Positions 1 through 9,189 of a DNA stretch of 26,180 bases are shown piece after piece. The notes beneath the pieces are model-generated. The model had not been told where the DNA came from. It worked only from the letters and a program-made list of their open reading frames with translations, and did not search any database. The position numbers and the translations under genes were made by a program. The stretch covers positions 1-26,180 of the IMG/VR virus record IMGVR_UViG_3300005613_000361; one strand, written 5' to 3'. Position 1 is the first letter of the stretch, and each line of letters opens with the position of its first letter. The DNA comes from a virus.

Positions 1-638
1 GGGTCGAAATTATCGTACCAGTAGCCGCTGACCTGGCTCCCGCGAGAGAAGGACAGCACGTCCGGCGTGCCGGTGCCGTCCCACGCGCCCTGCACAATCG
101 GCGCAGCGGCGAACACGCCGCCCGCCCTCTTGGCCATAGCCGCGTCAAAAACGGGGCTATCCACTCGCACGCTTGGACCATACAACCCCCACTCATGCCC
201 CGACCACGCAAACTCAACAAGTAGCACGTCTCCTGATTCAGCGTCAGCTGTTGGCTTGGCACGCCCTGCAATATGGCCACGCCCCGCCCAGTTTAGCGCG
301 TCGGCCGCCCCGTCTCGCGGACGGTGACGAATCCAGACCAGAGTCTGGGCCTCTGCGTAGCTGTCAAGCAGCGCCGTGGCTGACTCTGCGTTTTCCGTAT
401 ACACAACTTTAATCACGCCCTCAGCAGGCTCCCGCTTGCCAATACCGATCAAGGGCAAATGAAACTCGCCCATTGTATGGGCCGAATCAGTCATGCTTGC
501 CCCGCCGCCCGACTCGACAGCGTTTGAACTCCCACTGATGTCCACCCAGTTTACGACGTCATCATAAAGCCAAGTGTCATCAGCGGATATCTCAAGCACC
601 GCGTGCTTTGACGTGATATGTTCGTTTGTCTGTGCCAT
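1..638 (-). CDS. Second tail-tube-like protein with C-terminal extension (partial, runs off left edge)
   Basis: The reading frame opens with ATG at 638 and stays open to the window edge, giving at least 212 residues. The first ~155 residues match the tail tube protein at 9738-10214 at roughly 70% identity by eye, beginning MAQTNEH(I/M)TSKHA in both, with shared blocks such as GEFHLPLIGIGK and AEAQTLVW. After that the proteins part: this one continues for at least 55 residues with a stretch (PDVLSFSRGSQVSGYWYDNF) of the kind seen in phage structural proteins carrying LamG-like or receptor-binding domains. An AGGGGG ribosome site lies 4 bases before the ATG, and the fibre gene ends 8 bases upstream. 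It is the last visible gene of the tail-tip set, so a tip or fibre-attachment role built on a duplicated tube domain is my inference. The true C-terminus is outside the window. Confidence 0.85.
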   Translation of the reverse strand, partial: MAQTNEHITSKHAVLEISADDTWLYDDVVNWVDISGSSNAVESGGGASMTDSAHTMGEFHLPLIGIGKREPAEGVIKVVYTENAESATALLDSYAEAQTLVWIRHRPRDGAADALNWAGRGHIAGRAKPTADAESGDVLLVEFAWSGHEWGLYGPSVRVDSPVFDAAMAKRAGGVFAAAPIVQGAWDGTGTPDVLSFSRGSQVSGYWYDNFD

Positions 639-646
639 GGCGCCCC

Positions 647-1843
647 CTAGTATGCTCTCACGTAGAAACAAGAACCCTCAAGTTCACTAACCGTAATCAC
701 GTGTCCAGCAACCGCTGGGTGATAGTACATAGATACTGTATGGTTTCCTGCGGCAAGAAGGGTAGACCATCTTTGCATTCCCGTGGATGTTATGACACGA
801 TTCAATGCCGCCGGCTCGCCACCCCGCATGATGGCGAAGTTCGCACCGTCTACATCAATGTAAAAGTAGGCGGACCAGTTAGCTCGGGCAACACTGCTCC
901 ACCACGTCCACCAGTATGAATACCACAGGTATCCAGGTTCTTCGAATGTTAACGTCATGACGCTCCCGGCGTGCTGAACGTAATTTACCGTGTTATTGGT
1001 CTCATCCCCCGTGGCCCATACATAGTCGTTGACTAGGTGAATCCCCGGTGAGTACGCCGCTTTCATCTGTTGGAATTGCGCGTCATCAAAGTATAGCGAT
1101 TCGCCCACGTTGGGAGCTTGTGCCACAACGCGGATATAGCGTGTGTTGGCCGAGAGCGCTATGTCGCCCAAAGGCCCAACCCGCCGCTGGATGGGCACCC
1201 AAGCCGCGCCGGGAGCTGCGTTGTATGCCCAGACGGTTGCGATAAATGCTTTGTCCTCATCATAGCAGTGAACGCCGAACTTGAAAGTATCCGTCGGCGA
1301 TTTGCCTTTAGCATGGCAAGCGAGGTAGTAATCTCGATCCTCATGCACCGGGATATACCAGTCGTGGCGGATCGTGGCAACGCCCGTACCGCCTGCAAGG
1401 GCGAGATAGTAGTAACCCGCCGCCGCCCCGCTGGGGATGCGCGTCACGGTGCCCCCGACGCTTTCGTCAACCCACTGCATGGCGATGGGGTATTCATCGG
1501 TTGGCCCACACTCGAATTGACCATTGCAGACGCCAAAGTCGCCGAGAGGCGGAATCAGGTCTTGGCACCGCGCGCCATTCAGCGGGATCAGCCCGCTCTC
1601 GTCAGCGTCAAAGGACAGCTCCAAGATATGCCCGGTGGCGTCCCTGTCCGCGTTGATAATATCATCGTCGGTAACCTGGATGCGGTAGTCACCGGGCAGA
1701 GGGTCAATCACCGCCCCGGCATTGTCGCGCAAGCCAACAAGCGCCTTGTGATAGGTTTCTTGCGCTTCGAGTGCGCGTAGTCGCCGCTCGTGGTCCTCGA
1801 TGAATTGCTGTAGCTGCTCCTCAGCGGTTCTAGGCTCAGGCAT
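647..1843 (-). CDS. Tail fibre / receptor-binding protein with N-terminal coiled coil
   Basis: 398 residues. Residues ~5-35 (EEQLQQFIEDHERRLRALEAQE) look like a short coiled coil suited to trimerisation. The rest is rich in Tyr, Trp, Gly and Asp and reads as beta-sandwich modules: a middle part (~110-260) with ARYIRVVAQ/YFDDAQFQ-type segments resembling carbohydrate-binding modules, and an aromatic-rich C-terminal part (~280-398). The gene follows the Gp37-like hub gene, with an 8-base overlap (ATG inside the hub gene's last codons), and precedes the tube paralogue at 638. Position after Dit and hub genes and the carbohydrate-binding look point to a receptor-binding tail fibre or tip protein. 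No specific family is recognised with certainty and no enzymatic motif is visible. Confidence 0.7.
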   Translation of the reverse strand: MPEPRTAEEQLQQFIEDHERRLRALEAQETYHKALVGLRDNAGAVIDPLPGDYRIQVTDDDIINADRDATGHILELSFDADESGLIPLNGARCQDLIPPLGDFGVCNGQFECGPTDEYPIAMQWVDESVGGTVTRIPSGAAAGYYYLALAGGTGVATIRHDWYIPVHEDRDYYLACHAKGKSPTDTFKFGVHCYDEDKAFIATVWAYNAAPGAAWVPIQRRVGPLGDIALSANTRYIRVVAQAPNVGESLYFDDAQFQQMKAAYSPGIHLVNDYVWATGDETNNTVNYVQHAGSVMTLTFEEPGYLWYSYWWTWWSSVARANWSAYFYIDVDGANFAIMRGGEPAALNRVITSTGMQRWSTLLAAGNHTVSMYYHPAVAGHVITVSELEGSCFYVRAY

Positions 1844-2942
1844 CTGTCAACTCCACCGATACGCCCTGTGTGTCCTGATTCCAAGTATAGGTATAGCTAT
1901 GGACGTGCTTGGTTGTCGTATATCCCGCATAGCTGCCCGTTACAAGGTCGCCCAAGAAGTAGTCTTTGCCGAGTAGCGTCCCCGGCACCTGTAGCGGTTT
2001 GAACGTGAGCAATTCCTTGGGCGTGCCCTCAACCAAGAACGCATCACCCAGGGCGTCTAGGCCCGCCGGGTCCGGCTCTTGCCGTGCGTCTCGGAACCGT
2101 TCGCGCCGTCCCCATGGGCTGGCCGCGATGCGCACATCATCTGTGCGCCATGACCATACCCTGAATTGCTCCTCGCCTTGGCCGCCTACAAGGACGGCGT
2201 TTACCTCGCTTTGGTGGGCAAGGTTCAACTCCGGTTGCCCCATGTTGCCACGGCCAAGCGAAAAGAGAACAGTAGCCGTCCGGTCTGTGCCCCGCTGGCC
2301 TTCATACCATTTGAACTCAAAGGTAGCCGCTCCGGTGCCCACGACGTCAAAGTCGCCGCCGCCGTCTTGGCGGATCTCCTGGATGGTATCGAGCAGTCCT
2401 TGGTATTGCTTGCCCCATGGGCCACCCGCAATGCCGCCGCCCGCGTCCGCTTCGACGGTTAGACCGGCAAGCGCGCGCGCCCCTGCGCCCGGCCCCGCTT
2501 GCTCGTTGACATACTCTTTTATGACCGACTCAGCCGGTCCCGTTTTATACGCCTCGGCGCTCTGGGTATAAGCCGCGATGATCCGGCGGCCCAAGAGGTC
2601 CAGATACCCCCGACCGCCAATGTACATCATGGTACCACCTTCAACGGTGGTATAGATGCGCCGCGATAGGGTGAGGTATTCCCCCTCTTGCTGCCAATCG
2701 ATCCCGGCCTCTGAATGCCGCCGCCAGAATTCGACCTGTCCGTCTTGCTCGAATATGGCAGTCCGCGCCAAGAACTCGGTCATGGTCTCACTGGCCCGCT
2801 GCATAAACAGCAGCAGGAACGAGCCGGGCGCGTTGACCGTTCGGTTGAACGAAAAGCCAGTAAACCCGTCCTCTTGGCCCGTGAGCACACCGGCCAGTGC
2901 CCCATCTTGGCCCTTGACGCGAACTTGCCATACTTGCGGCAT
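1836..2942 (-). CDS. Tail hub protein, Siphovirus ReqiPepy6 Gp37-like
   Basis: 368 residues. The pattern fits the Gp37-like family of siphovirus tail proteins, related to baseplate hub / tail-associated proteins: an N-terminal beta-rich part with the N-R-x-V-N-A-P-G-S-F segment (~34-43), a central YIGGRGYLDLLGRRII segment (~108-123), a helical insert with YVNEQAGPGAGAR, the SEVNAVLVGGQG segment (~247-258), and a C-terminal segment with D-x-V-T-G. Family proteins sit between Dit and the fibres at the tail tip, and this one does the same. It starts two bases after the stop of the signal-peptide protein and overlaps the fibre gene by 8 bases. No peptidase or muramidase motif is seen. Confidence 0.75.
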   Translation of the reverse strand: MPQVWQVRVKGQDGALAGVLTGQEDGFTGFSFNRTVNAPGSFLLLFMQRASETMTEFLARTAIFEQDGQVEFWRRHSEAGIDWQQEGEYLTLSRRIYTTVEGGTMMYIGGRGYLDLLGRRIIAAYTQSAEAYKTGPAESVIKEYVNEQAGPGAGARALAGLTVEADAGGGIAGGPWGKQYQGLLDTIQEIRQDGGGDFDVVGTGAATFEFKWYEGQRGTDRTATVLFSLGRGNMGQPELNLAHQSEVNAVLVGGQGEEQFRVWSWRTDDVRIAASPWGRRERFRDARQEPDPAGLDALGDAFLVEGTPKELLTFKPLQVPGTLLGKDYFLGDLVTGSYAGYTTTKHVHSYTYTWNQDTQGVSVELTDA

Positions 2943-2944
2943 GT

Positions 2945-3943
2945 CTAGCTGTCCGCCGTGTAGGAGACCGTGAATCCGTCAAAGATCACGTCTGCGTTGA
3001 CCGTATCTAGAACGTCGGCCCCATTCCGAGTAAACCATAGGTAGACTACGTGCCCTACTTCGACGTCGGGCAAACTTAGCTCGGCGACCTCGGTGAGCTT
3101 ATTCTGGACCAGCGCCTCGGCAGCGGCAGGGACAGCAGGGGTGAACGTATCGTAATCCCCCCCAATCGCTCCGTGCTCTACCTGCATCTCATCGTAAATA
3201 TTCCCCGATGCCGTGGGACAATATACAACTGCCTTGGCCTTCATATCCGAGGCATAATCCGTAGGAACCGTAAAGAACCCATAGCGGAATGAGCCCGCCC
3301 CATCCGTCAACGTGCGGAGATCAAACTGCTCGACGGGGATAAATAGCGTCCTGGATCGGTTGGCTATATCGCTCGGGTTCACCGTCCAGCGACCGCCAGA
3401 CCCGAGCGGCGTCCTGTCGTCCTGGGTGATCGTCACCACGCCGCCAATAGCGACGGTGCCCTGCGCCAAGCTGATTTCCCAAGTGGTACCCGCCGTTTGC
3501 GTTACTGCCGGGATTGCCGCGACGCCGTCCGCCGATTGCAGCAGCGCGCTACGGACCGTCCGCGCGGCCCAGTCTGTCCTCAGCACCACACGCCAACCCG
3601 TCGGCCCAATGGCCGGATTGACCAACGTATGATCGACGTTGCCCGTGTTGCGATACGGGAATCCGTATACCTCGCCGCCGCCCGACGGCACGCGCAAGGT
3701 CAGCGCCCCCGGTGACGTCACCTCCAACCCATTGAGATAGTCGAGCGCTACGCCCTCGGTCGTGGGGTCCTGCGCCCAACACATCCGCTGCCACTCGGTC
3801 AGATCATCTTGGGTATAGCCGCTACTGGCCCCGTCTCCTACTCCCTCAGTTGCCCAAAAGATTGATTTCTCCACTTGTGCCTCCACTGGCGCCCCAGCCA
3901 TGACCAGAACCAAAAACACCGTCGCCACGATTCGCCCAACCAT
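2945..3943 (-). CDS. Putative tail-tip protein with predicted signal peptide
   Basis: 332 residues. The start is well fixed: AGGGGGG lies 5 bases before the ATG at 3943. Residues 1-22 look like a classical signal peptide: Arg4, a hydrophobic core at residues 5-18 (IVATVFLVLVMAGA) and a V-E-A/Q cleavage site after Ala22. The mature part opens with SIFWATEGVGDGASSGYTQ, a segment like those starting many phage tail-tip proteins, followed by beta-rich sequence with YGFPYRNTG (~93-101) and a C-terminal beta-sandwich-like half. It lies between Dit and the Gp37-like hub, so a tail-tip or baseplate role is likely. A secretion signal is odd for a protein that should be assembled in the cytoplasm; the hydrophobic segment may instead insert in the membrane or serve a different role. 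Confidence 0.65.
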   Translation of the reverse strand: MVGRIVATVFLVLVMAGAPVEAQVEKSIFWATEGVGDGASSGYTQDDLTEWQRMCWAQDPTTEGVALDYLNGLEVTSPGALTLRVPSGGGEVYGFPYRNTGNVDHTLVNPAIGPTGWRVVLRTDWAARTVRSALLQSADGVAAIPAVTQTAGTTWEISLAQGTVAIGGVVTITQDDRTPLGSGGRWTVNPSDIANRSRTLFIPVEQFDLRTLTDGAGSFRYGFFTVPTDYASDMKAKAVVYCPTASGNIYDEMQVEHGAIGGDYDTFTPAVPAAAEALVQNKLTEVAELSLPDVEVGHVVYLWFTRNGADVLDTVNADVIFDGFTVSYTADS

Positions 3944-3955
3944 CGCTTCCCCCCT

Positions 3956-4870
3956 TTAGCTACCGCGATACCGATGCAGGTACGATACCTGTATCTTGCT
4001 ATCGCTATTACAATCGCTTGCGAGTATCCGCAAGTGATTTGCCCCCCCGTTGACCTCTGGATGCCCCCCTAGATGCCACGTCGCCAAGTCGCTGTCCTCT
4101 GTGATAAACTCAATCTGATCCATGTTCGCAAGGTTGCGGACGGTTTTATATCCATAGCGTAGGTCGATGGTCCAGATATCATTGGGCTCCACAAACCCGC
4201 CCGCCGTGAATTGGATCGTCTCGCCGGTGCTCAGGTTGTCAATCCGCACGTGTGACGCCGGCCCGTAAATGGACCAGACCGGGTAGCTATCCCATGACCC
4301 CGAGTAGATCAGCGCTTCATCGACCAGCATCGAGCTAGGCGCGACCATGACGGGCACGAACATCTCGACCGTCCAACCCGACCCGCCGCCGTAATAATAC
4401 TCTGGCCCCGCGTACCACGTTTCGAGCAGCGGCGTCGGGTCATACCACGCCGGGTCATCGGCGATCAATTGCAGCACATCCGCCTGCCAATTCCACAACC
4501 CCGCGCCCGCGCGCTTTGCGGGCAAGCCATCATAATAGTACACGTCCAGGCGGCGGATGTTTCCCGAGGGATATTGCACGTCCAGGTATATCGGGTGATT
4601 GAGATCGTTGAGCATCCGCTCCAAGCGCTCGCGCTGCGTCTCTAAGCCCGGCTCGTTGGTGGTCTGGTATTGTAGCTTCATCGTCACCACGCGCGGGCGT
4701 AGGTAAGCCGCCCCGAGCGTCTGGCCGTGCTGCTGCGGCCCCGACCGCGTGTAGCGCCGGACCTGCGCTAGCCCGAACCCGTCATGCTCGGTAAGGTAGA
4801 TCGGCCCCGTGAGTGCGACCGAATCCCCCATCGTATTTCTGAGCGTTACGATTTCCTGCGTCTCGGTCAT
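3956..4870 (-). CDS. Distal tail protein (Dit-like, siphovirus tail component family)
   Basis: 304 residues. It directly follows the tape measure gene in a TAATG overlap, the usual place of Dit. The N-terminal ~150 residues have the features of the siphovirus tail component family: GFGLAQVRRYTRSGPQQHGQ, then RPRVVTMKLQY, a long helix ETQRERLERMLNDLNHP, and LQLIADDPAWYDP, which closely resembles the end of the Dit N-terminal belt domain. The C-terminal half (Trp/Tyr-rich, with VRIDNLSTGETIQF near 208-221) fits the galectin-like or carbohydrate-binding domain found in larger Dit proteins. Dit forms the hexameric ring joining the tail tube to the tip or baseplate. Confidence 0.82.
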   Translation of the reverse strand: MTETQEIVTLRNTMGDSVALTGPIYLTEHDGFGLAQVRRYTRSGPQQHGQTLGAAYLRPRVVTMKLQYQTTNEPGLETQRERLERMLNDLNHPIYLDVQYPSGNIRRLDVYYYDGLPAKRAGAGLWNWQADVLQLIADDPAWYDPTPLLETWYAGPEYYYGGGSGWTVEMFVPVMVAPSSMLVDEALIYSGSWDSYPVWSIYGPASHVRIDNLSTGETIQFTAGGFVEPNDIWTIDLRYGYKTVRNLANMDQIEFITEDSDLATWHLGGHPEVNGGANHLRILASDCNSDSKIQVSYLHRYRGS

Positions 4871-7800
4871 TAAATCGCCTGCCCCATTTCCATCATGGTC
4901 AGATAGTTAGCCATGTCCCCGACCGTATCCCCAGACCCGCCGGCTACGGTGATATTGTAGTCAGAATAATTATTCGTTGTGGTGGTAGACCCGCCAGCGC
5001 TGGCCCCCGCGGTACTCATGGTCGGTATCTGCGCGGCCAATGCCGCTGCCCTGGCCGCCGCTGCAATGCGCGGCGTCGCATCGGCAAACGCCGCGACCAA
5101 CTCGGCCAGCCTAGACCGCGCATAGGTCACAGCTCGGCCAAGCCAGTAATTCACCGTATCGGCGAACGTCTGGAGCGGCGTCGCGGCCCCCGCCAATGAC
5201 CCCTGCCTTATCCCAACCAGCGCATCGATGCCCGCAATAATGGCCGTCCGAATCTTGACCGCCACCTCATGGAATCGCTCGGCCTGTTTGATGCCGTCTG
5301 CCTCCATCGTGGTAGCCGTATCGCCAAGCGTCACAACCAAGCTATCCAGCGCATCGACAAAGAACTTGGTATTGCCCGGCAAGTCGTACTCTTCGCCGGT
5401 CGGGAGCTTGAGCAGCTTTTTGAGCACGTCGAGCGCCTTTTCGACGCCCTCCATGATCGAGTCAACCGCCGCGGCCCAGAGTTGCAGATGCGTCAACCCG
5501 TCCGCCTCATATTCGTCGGCCATGTCACGCAACGCTATTACCACGGTGCCCATCTGGTCGACAAAGACCTCGATCAGGGTAGGCAGTTCCTTGACGGCCA
5601 CATACTCACCGAGCTTCTTGAGCGCCGTAACCCCCGGGCTGATAATGCTGATGATCTTTTTGACCGCCGCGAAAAAGTCTTCTGCCGCGTCCGTTAGGTC
5701 TATCTCATAGTCGGCGACCATAGCCTCTAGCACGGGGATAACCTGCAAGAGGTTGTCAACGAACCCCTGGGCCTGGGCGGTTATATCGGCGACAACCTCC
5801 CACGTGAGAAGCGCCTGCATGGCCTCAATCGCGGGCTGTATGATTGCGATAACGTCCTTGACCACCGCATAAAACGCCGCCGCGGCCTCTAGGCCTGCCA
5901 ACTCATAATCGAGCGTCAGCGCCGAGAGCCATTCGATCACCTCGATCAGGCGCCCGGTGAACCAGTCCAGCTTGGTTTCTAGCGACTCCACAACGTCCCA
6001 CCCGGCCAGCGCCGCGATTGCCTCGACCGCGGGTTTGATGAACGCTACAATCTTTTGAGCCGCCGCCAAGATTGCCGCCGCTGCCTCGATCTCGGCTTTT
6101 GTCCACGACTTGCTAACTGCCATAAGCGCGGGCAGAACTTCGCCTATGTCCGTAACAAACATCTGCAACGCGGTTGACAGGTCAACATGCCCCGGATAGG
6201 CGGCCAGTTCTGCAATGGTATCGATGGCCGTCTTGACGAACGAGAACACCGTCGACACGATATCTGCAAACGCCGCGGCCAGTCTAGCGCTGTCTCGGCC
6301 CGTCTCCTCCTCGAGCGCAACGAGCCCCGTAATCATCGCTACCCCGATGCGGCTGATGTTGTCTTTGAACGTCTGCATCATGGGCAACGTTACTTCGGTT
6401 TGGTCCGCCATGGCTGAGAAGTCGATCATCACGGCGTCCCACATGCGGCGCAGGCGGATAGCCGTCTTGTCAAGCTCTTTGATCGTCTTGTAGCCGAACG
6501 CCTCATTCAGCCAGTCGAATAGCCGCACGACCTCGCCGATAACGACCTTGAACTTCTCCGTCATGTTGGTCATGTTCGGCAATAGTTCGTCGCCGTCTGA
6601 CAATTCGTTGCGCAGTGCCAAGAGCTTGCCGAACGTCTCAACCAGCTTACGGACGCCCGAGGTCACCTTGTCGAATACCTTGGCATCGGTGCCGCTCATC
6701 TTAGTGGCCATCTTGCCGAACGTGGTACCGACAATCTGCAAGGCATCGCCGAGGCCAAGCATGGCCAATTCAAACGGTGTCGGGGATCCGGGCTGTAGAA
6801 TCTTGGGCACTTTGAAATTGCGCACCTTCTCGGCAAAGGCGCTGAACTTGTCTTTGATCTTTCCCAAAACGCCAGAGACGGCCTCGACGCTTTTCTTGAG
6901 TGTGCCCAGAGCACCGTCAAATACTGTGATTCCCTCTTTGGCCTCTTTCGTCTTGGTGAACAGCTCCACCAATGGCACGACCAGCTTTTCGGTGATCCAT
7001 ACACCTACTGTCTGGATAACGGCGCCCACGGCTTCGAGCGCGGGCTGCAAGAACTCAGACACCTCCTTATAGGCGCTTTGCAATGCCGGGATCAAAACAT
7101 TCTGGACTAGCGCGACAAGAACTTTAATGGCAAACTCCATAAGCGCCAAGACGACTTCATGGAAAGCCTCGAATACGGGAATGATGTTGTCCTCGATGTA
7201 TGCCCAGACCGCGGCGAATACCTCGATTGCCGCGTCTAGCTTTTCTTTGATGACGTCATAGATTGCCGTGAACTTTTCGGCAATGGTCGTCAACATGCCG
7301 CCGGTCAATACGTTTATGCGGTCCGCAATGATTGTCAAGGCATTGGCGATCAGCGCCTTGACCATATCCCACACGGCCACCGCGACGCCTTTGATGCTAT
7401 CCCAAGCGCCTTTCCAGTCGCCATGAATGGCAAGCATAACCGCTTTGAGAACGCCCTGGACTACTTTGATGGCCGTATCGATAACGATTTTAATATGTTC
7501 CCAAACCGCCTCGACCACGGGCAGCAGGAACTCAATCGCCACCTTGACCGCGTCCATAATCCGCAGCACCGTACTCTCGATAAGCGGCCAATTCTCCTCA
7601 GTCCATGCGACAATCTGCTGCCACTTCTCGCCAATGAACGCCGTCATATCGGCGACAAGCCGCTGGACCACCGGCGCCACAATTGCGATAATCTCTTGTA
7701 TCTTGACCCATACCTTAGCCCAAAGCTCTTGGATGCGCACGATCCACGGCGCCAGTCCCTCTTGTAGCGTCGTAACAAATCCCGTTATCCATGTGCGGAT

Positions 7801-9189
7801 AGCCTCGATTGCTGGCCCTATTCCCCCCTGCGCTTGGACAAACGCCGCGGCGAGCGCGACAACGGCCAGAACGATCAGACCAATCGGCGAGGCCAGCGCG
7901 CCAGCAATAGAAACGAGCGTCCCCAAAACCGTCAATAGCGGTCCCGCCGCGGCGACAACCCCAAGAATGGCCAGCCCTATTTTAATAAACTTGGGGTCAA
8001 GCTCCAGCAGCCACGTCACGGCGTTCTGCAAGTGCCCAATCAGCGGCATGAGGACGTTTTCAATCAGCGGCTGCCCCGCCGTGATCATGAACGTCTGGAC
8101 CTGACCCATAAGGGCCTCCATGGCCGCGTTGAATCCTTGCGTCCGCGCGTGAGCGACCTCCTCAGCGGTCGCGGCGGCACCAATGGCCACCTCCATAGCA
8201 TTCCAGCCCTCAGTACCCTCGGTGAGAAGCGTATTCATGGCCTTCATACCGTAGGTGCCCGCGAGGGTCTGGATATACTGATTGCGCTGCTGTTCTGTTA
8301 GCTTGTTGACACTATCTGCCCCTGTGCCCAATGCAATCTCAAGGTCCCCAATAATATTGGGCATATCCTTTAGGTGCCCGTTGGCATCATATAAGCTGAA
8401 TCCCAAAACGTCGAATGCTGTTAGTACCGACTTGGTTGGTCGCATGATATTTGTCATCATGCTTTTTAGTGCCGTTCCCGCTTCAGCCCCAGCAATGCCA
8501 CGCTGGGATAGAATGGCCAGCGAGGTATTGACGTCCTCCATGCCCCAACCGAATGCCGCCGCCGTCGGGCCGACGTTCTTAAACGCCGCGGCCAAGTCGC
8601 CAACTTCGGTCACAGAGGCGTCAGCCGCCGCGACCAGGTTGTCAGATATCCGCGTTGCCTCCTCTGCACCGACGCCGAACGTCGCCATGGCAATAGTCAC
8701 GGTATCCGTTGCCCCGGCGAGGTCTAGATCACTGGCCGCCGCAAGGTCAATCGCGGCCCGGAATGCGCCGGTTAGGTTTGTGCCTTCTTCTAAGTACTGA
8801 TTGAGCCCAGTCGGACCGCCGAATATGTCTGAGGTCGACAGACCCGCCTTGTAGAACGCGGTCATGGCATCGGCGGCCTGGACCGCGTCGATGCCCACAA
8901 GCTGGATATCCGCGCCGGTCGCAATCGCGGCTTTTTCCAGGTCCTCCAGCGACGTGCCAGACGACCGCGCCGCGATTGCCATGATGTTGACCTGCGCCTC
9001 AAAGTCGCCTGCCACCTTGGCAAGCGCTACGCCCGCGCCAACAATCGGCACCGTTAGCCCAGCGGTCATCTTGAGCCCCGTCCGGGTTAGCGTCTTGCCA
9101 AGGTCCTGGAGGCGCGCCCTTGCGCCCCCAAGTGCCTTGGCGGTTCGATCCTCGGCTGTGACTACAATCTTGACCTGACGCTCTGGCAT
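4870..9189 (-). CDS. Tail tape measure protein
   Basis: 1439 residues, by far the largest gene in the window. The N-terminal ~400 residues match the TP901-type minor tail domain (AEDRTAKALGGARARLQDLGKTL, then FEAQVNIMAIAARSSGTS and long Ala/Thr-rich helices). A hydrophobic stretch at about residues 401-450 (IGLAILGVVAAAGPLLTVL and on) would span a membrane several times, as expected for the segment that helps DNA cross the host membrane. The middle is helical. Residues ~982-1315 hold five 66-70-residue repeats, listed separately. The C-terminus is Ser/Thr/Gly-rich. At about 1.5 angstrom per residue the length predicts a tail near 200 nm, which is an estimate from the general rule. The ATG overlaps the TAA of the chaperone frameshift product. 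Confidence 0.95.
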   Translation of the reverse strand: MPERQVKIVVTAEDRTAKALGGARARLQDLGKTLTRTGLKMTAGLTVPIVGAGVALAKVAGDFEAQVNIMAIAARSSGTSLEDLEKAAIATGADIQLVGIDAVQAADAMTAFYKAGLSTSDIFGGPTGLNQYLEEGTNLTGAFRAAIDLAAASDLDLAGATDTVTIAMATFGVGAEEATRISDNLVAAADASVTEVGDLAAAFKNVGPTAAAFGWGMEDVNTSLAILSQRGIAGAEAGTALKSMMTNIMRPTKSVLTAFDVLGFSLYDANGHLKDMPNIIGDLEIALGTGADSVNKLTEQQRNQYIQTLAGTYGMKAMNTLLTEGTEGWNAMEVAIGAAATAEEVAHARTQGFNAAMEALMGQVQTFMITAGQPLIENVLMPLIGHLQNAVTWLLELDPKFIKIGLAILGVVAAAGPLLTVLGTLVSIAGALASPIGLIVLAVVALAAAFVQAQGGIGPAIEAIRTWITGFVTTLQEGLAPWIVRIQELWAKVWVKIQEIIAIVAPVVQRLVADMTAFIGEKWQQIVAWTEENWPLIESTVLRIMDAVKVAIEFLLPVVEAVWEHIKIVIDTAIKVVQGVLKAVMLAIHGDWKGAWDSIKGVAVAVWDMVKALIANALTIIADRINVLTGGMLTTIAEKFTAIYDVIKEKLDAAIEVFAAVWAYIEDNIIPVFEAFHEVVLALMEFAIKVLVALVQNVLIPALQSAYKEVSEFLQPALEAVGAVIQTVGVWITEKLVVPLVELFTKTKEAKEGITVFDGALGTLKKSVEAVSGVLGKIKDKFSAFAEKVRNFKVPKILQPGSPTPFELAMLGLGDALQIVGTTFGKMATKMSGTDAKVFDKVTSGVRKLVETFGKLLALRNELSDGDELLPNMTNMTEKFKVVIGEVVRLFDWLNEAFGYKTIKELDKTAIRLRRMWDAVMIDFSAMADQTEVTLPMMQTFKDNISRIGVAMITGLVALEEETGRDSARLAAAFADIVSTVFSFVKTAIDTIAELAAYPGHVDLSTALQMFVTDIGEVLPALMAVSKSWTKAEIEAAAAILAAAQKIVAFIKPAVEAIAALAGWDVVESLETKLDWFTGRLIEVIEWLSALTLDYELAGLEAAAAFYAVVKDVIAIIQPAIEAMQALLTWEVVADITAQAQGFVDNLLQVIPVLEAMVADYEIDLTDAAEDFFAAVKKIISIISPGVTALKKLGEYVAVKELPTLIEVFVDQMGTVVIALRDMADEYEADGLTHLQLWAAAVDSIMEGVEKALDVLKKLLKLPTGEEYDLPGNTKFFVDALDSLVVTLGDTATTMEADGIKQAERFHEVAVKIRTAIIAGIDALVGIRQGSLAGAATPLQTFADTVNYWLGRAVTYARSRLAELVAAFADATPRIAAAARAAALAAQIPTMSTAGASAGGSTTTTNNYSDYNITVAGGSGDTVGDMANYLTMMEMGQAI
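5245..6246 (-). repeat. Five tandem 66-residue (198-bp) repeats in the tape measure gene
   Basis: Units start at 6246 (FSFVKTAIDTIAEL), 6048 (VAFIKPAVEAIAAL), 5850 (IAIIQPAIEAMQAL), 5652 (ISIISPGVTALKKL) and 5454 (MEGVEKALDVLKKL). The first four are spaced by exactly 66 residues; the last is about 70. Each has the order: hydrophobic helix with a central Pro in most copies, a short acidic linker, a second amphipathic helix, then an Ala-rich helix. The repeats are diverged at DNA level but in strict register. Confidence 0.8.

Noticed and set aside
1118-1780. Long plus-strand open frames such as 1118-1780, 7427-8104 and 22088-22741
   Set aside because: They lie wholly opposite to well-supported minus-strand genes, have low-complexity or Arg/Ser-rich products and no ribosome sites; they result from GC-rich codon bias.
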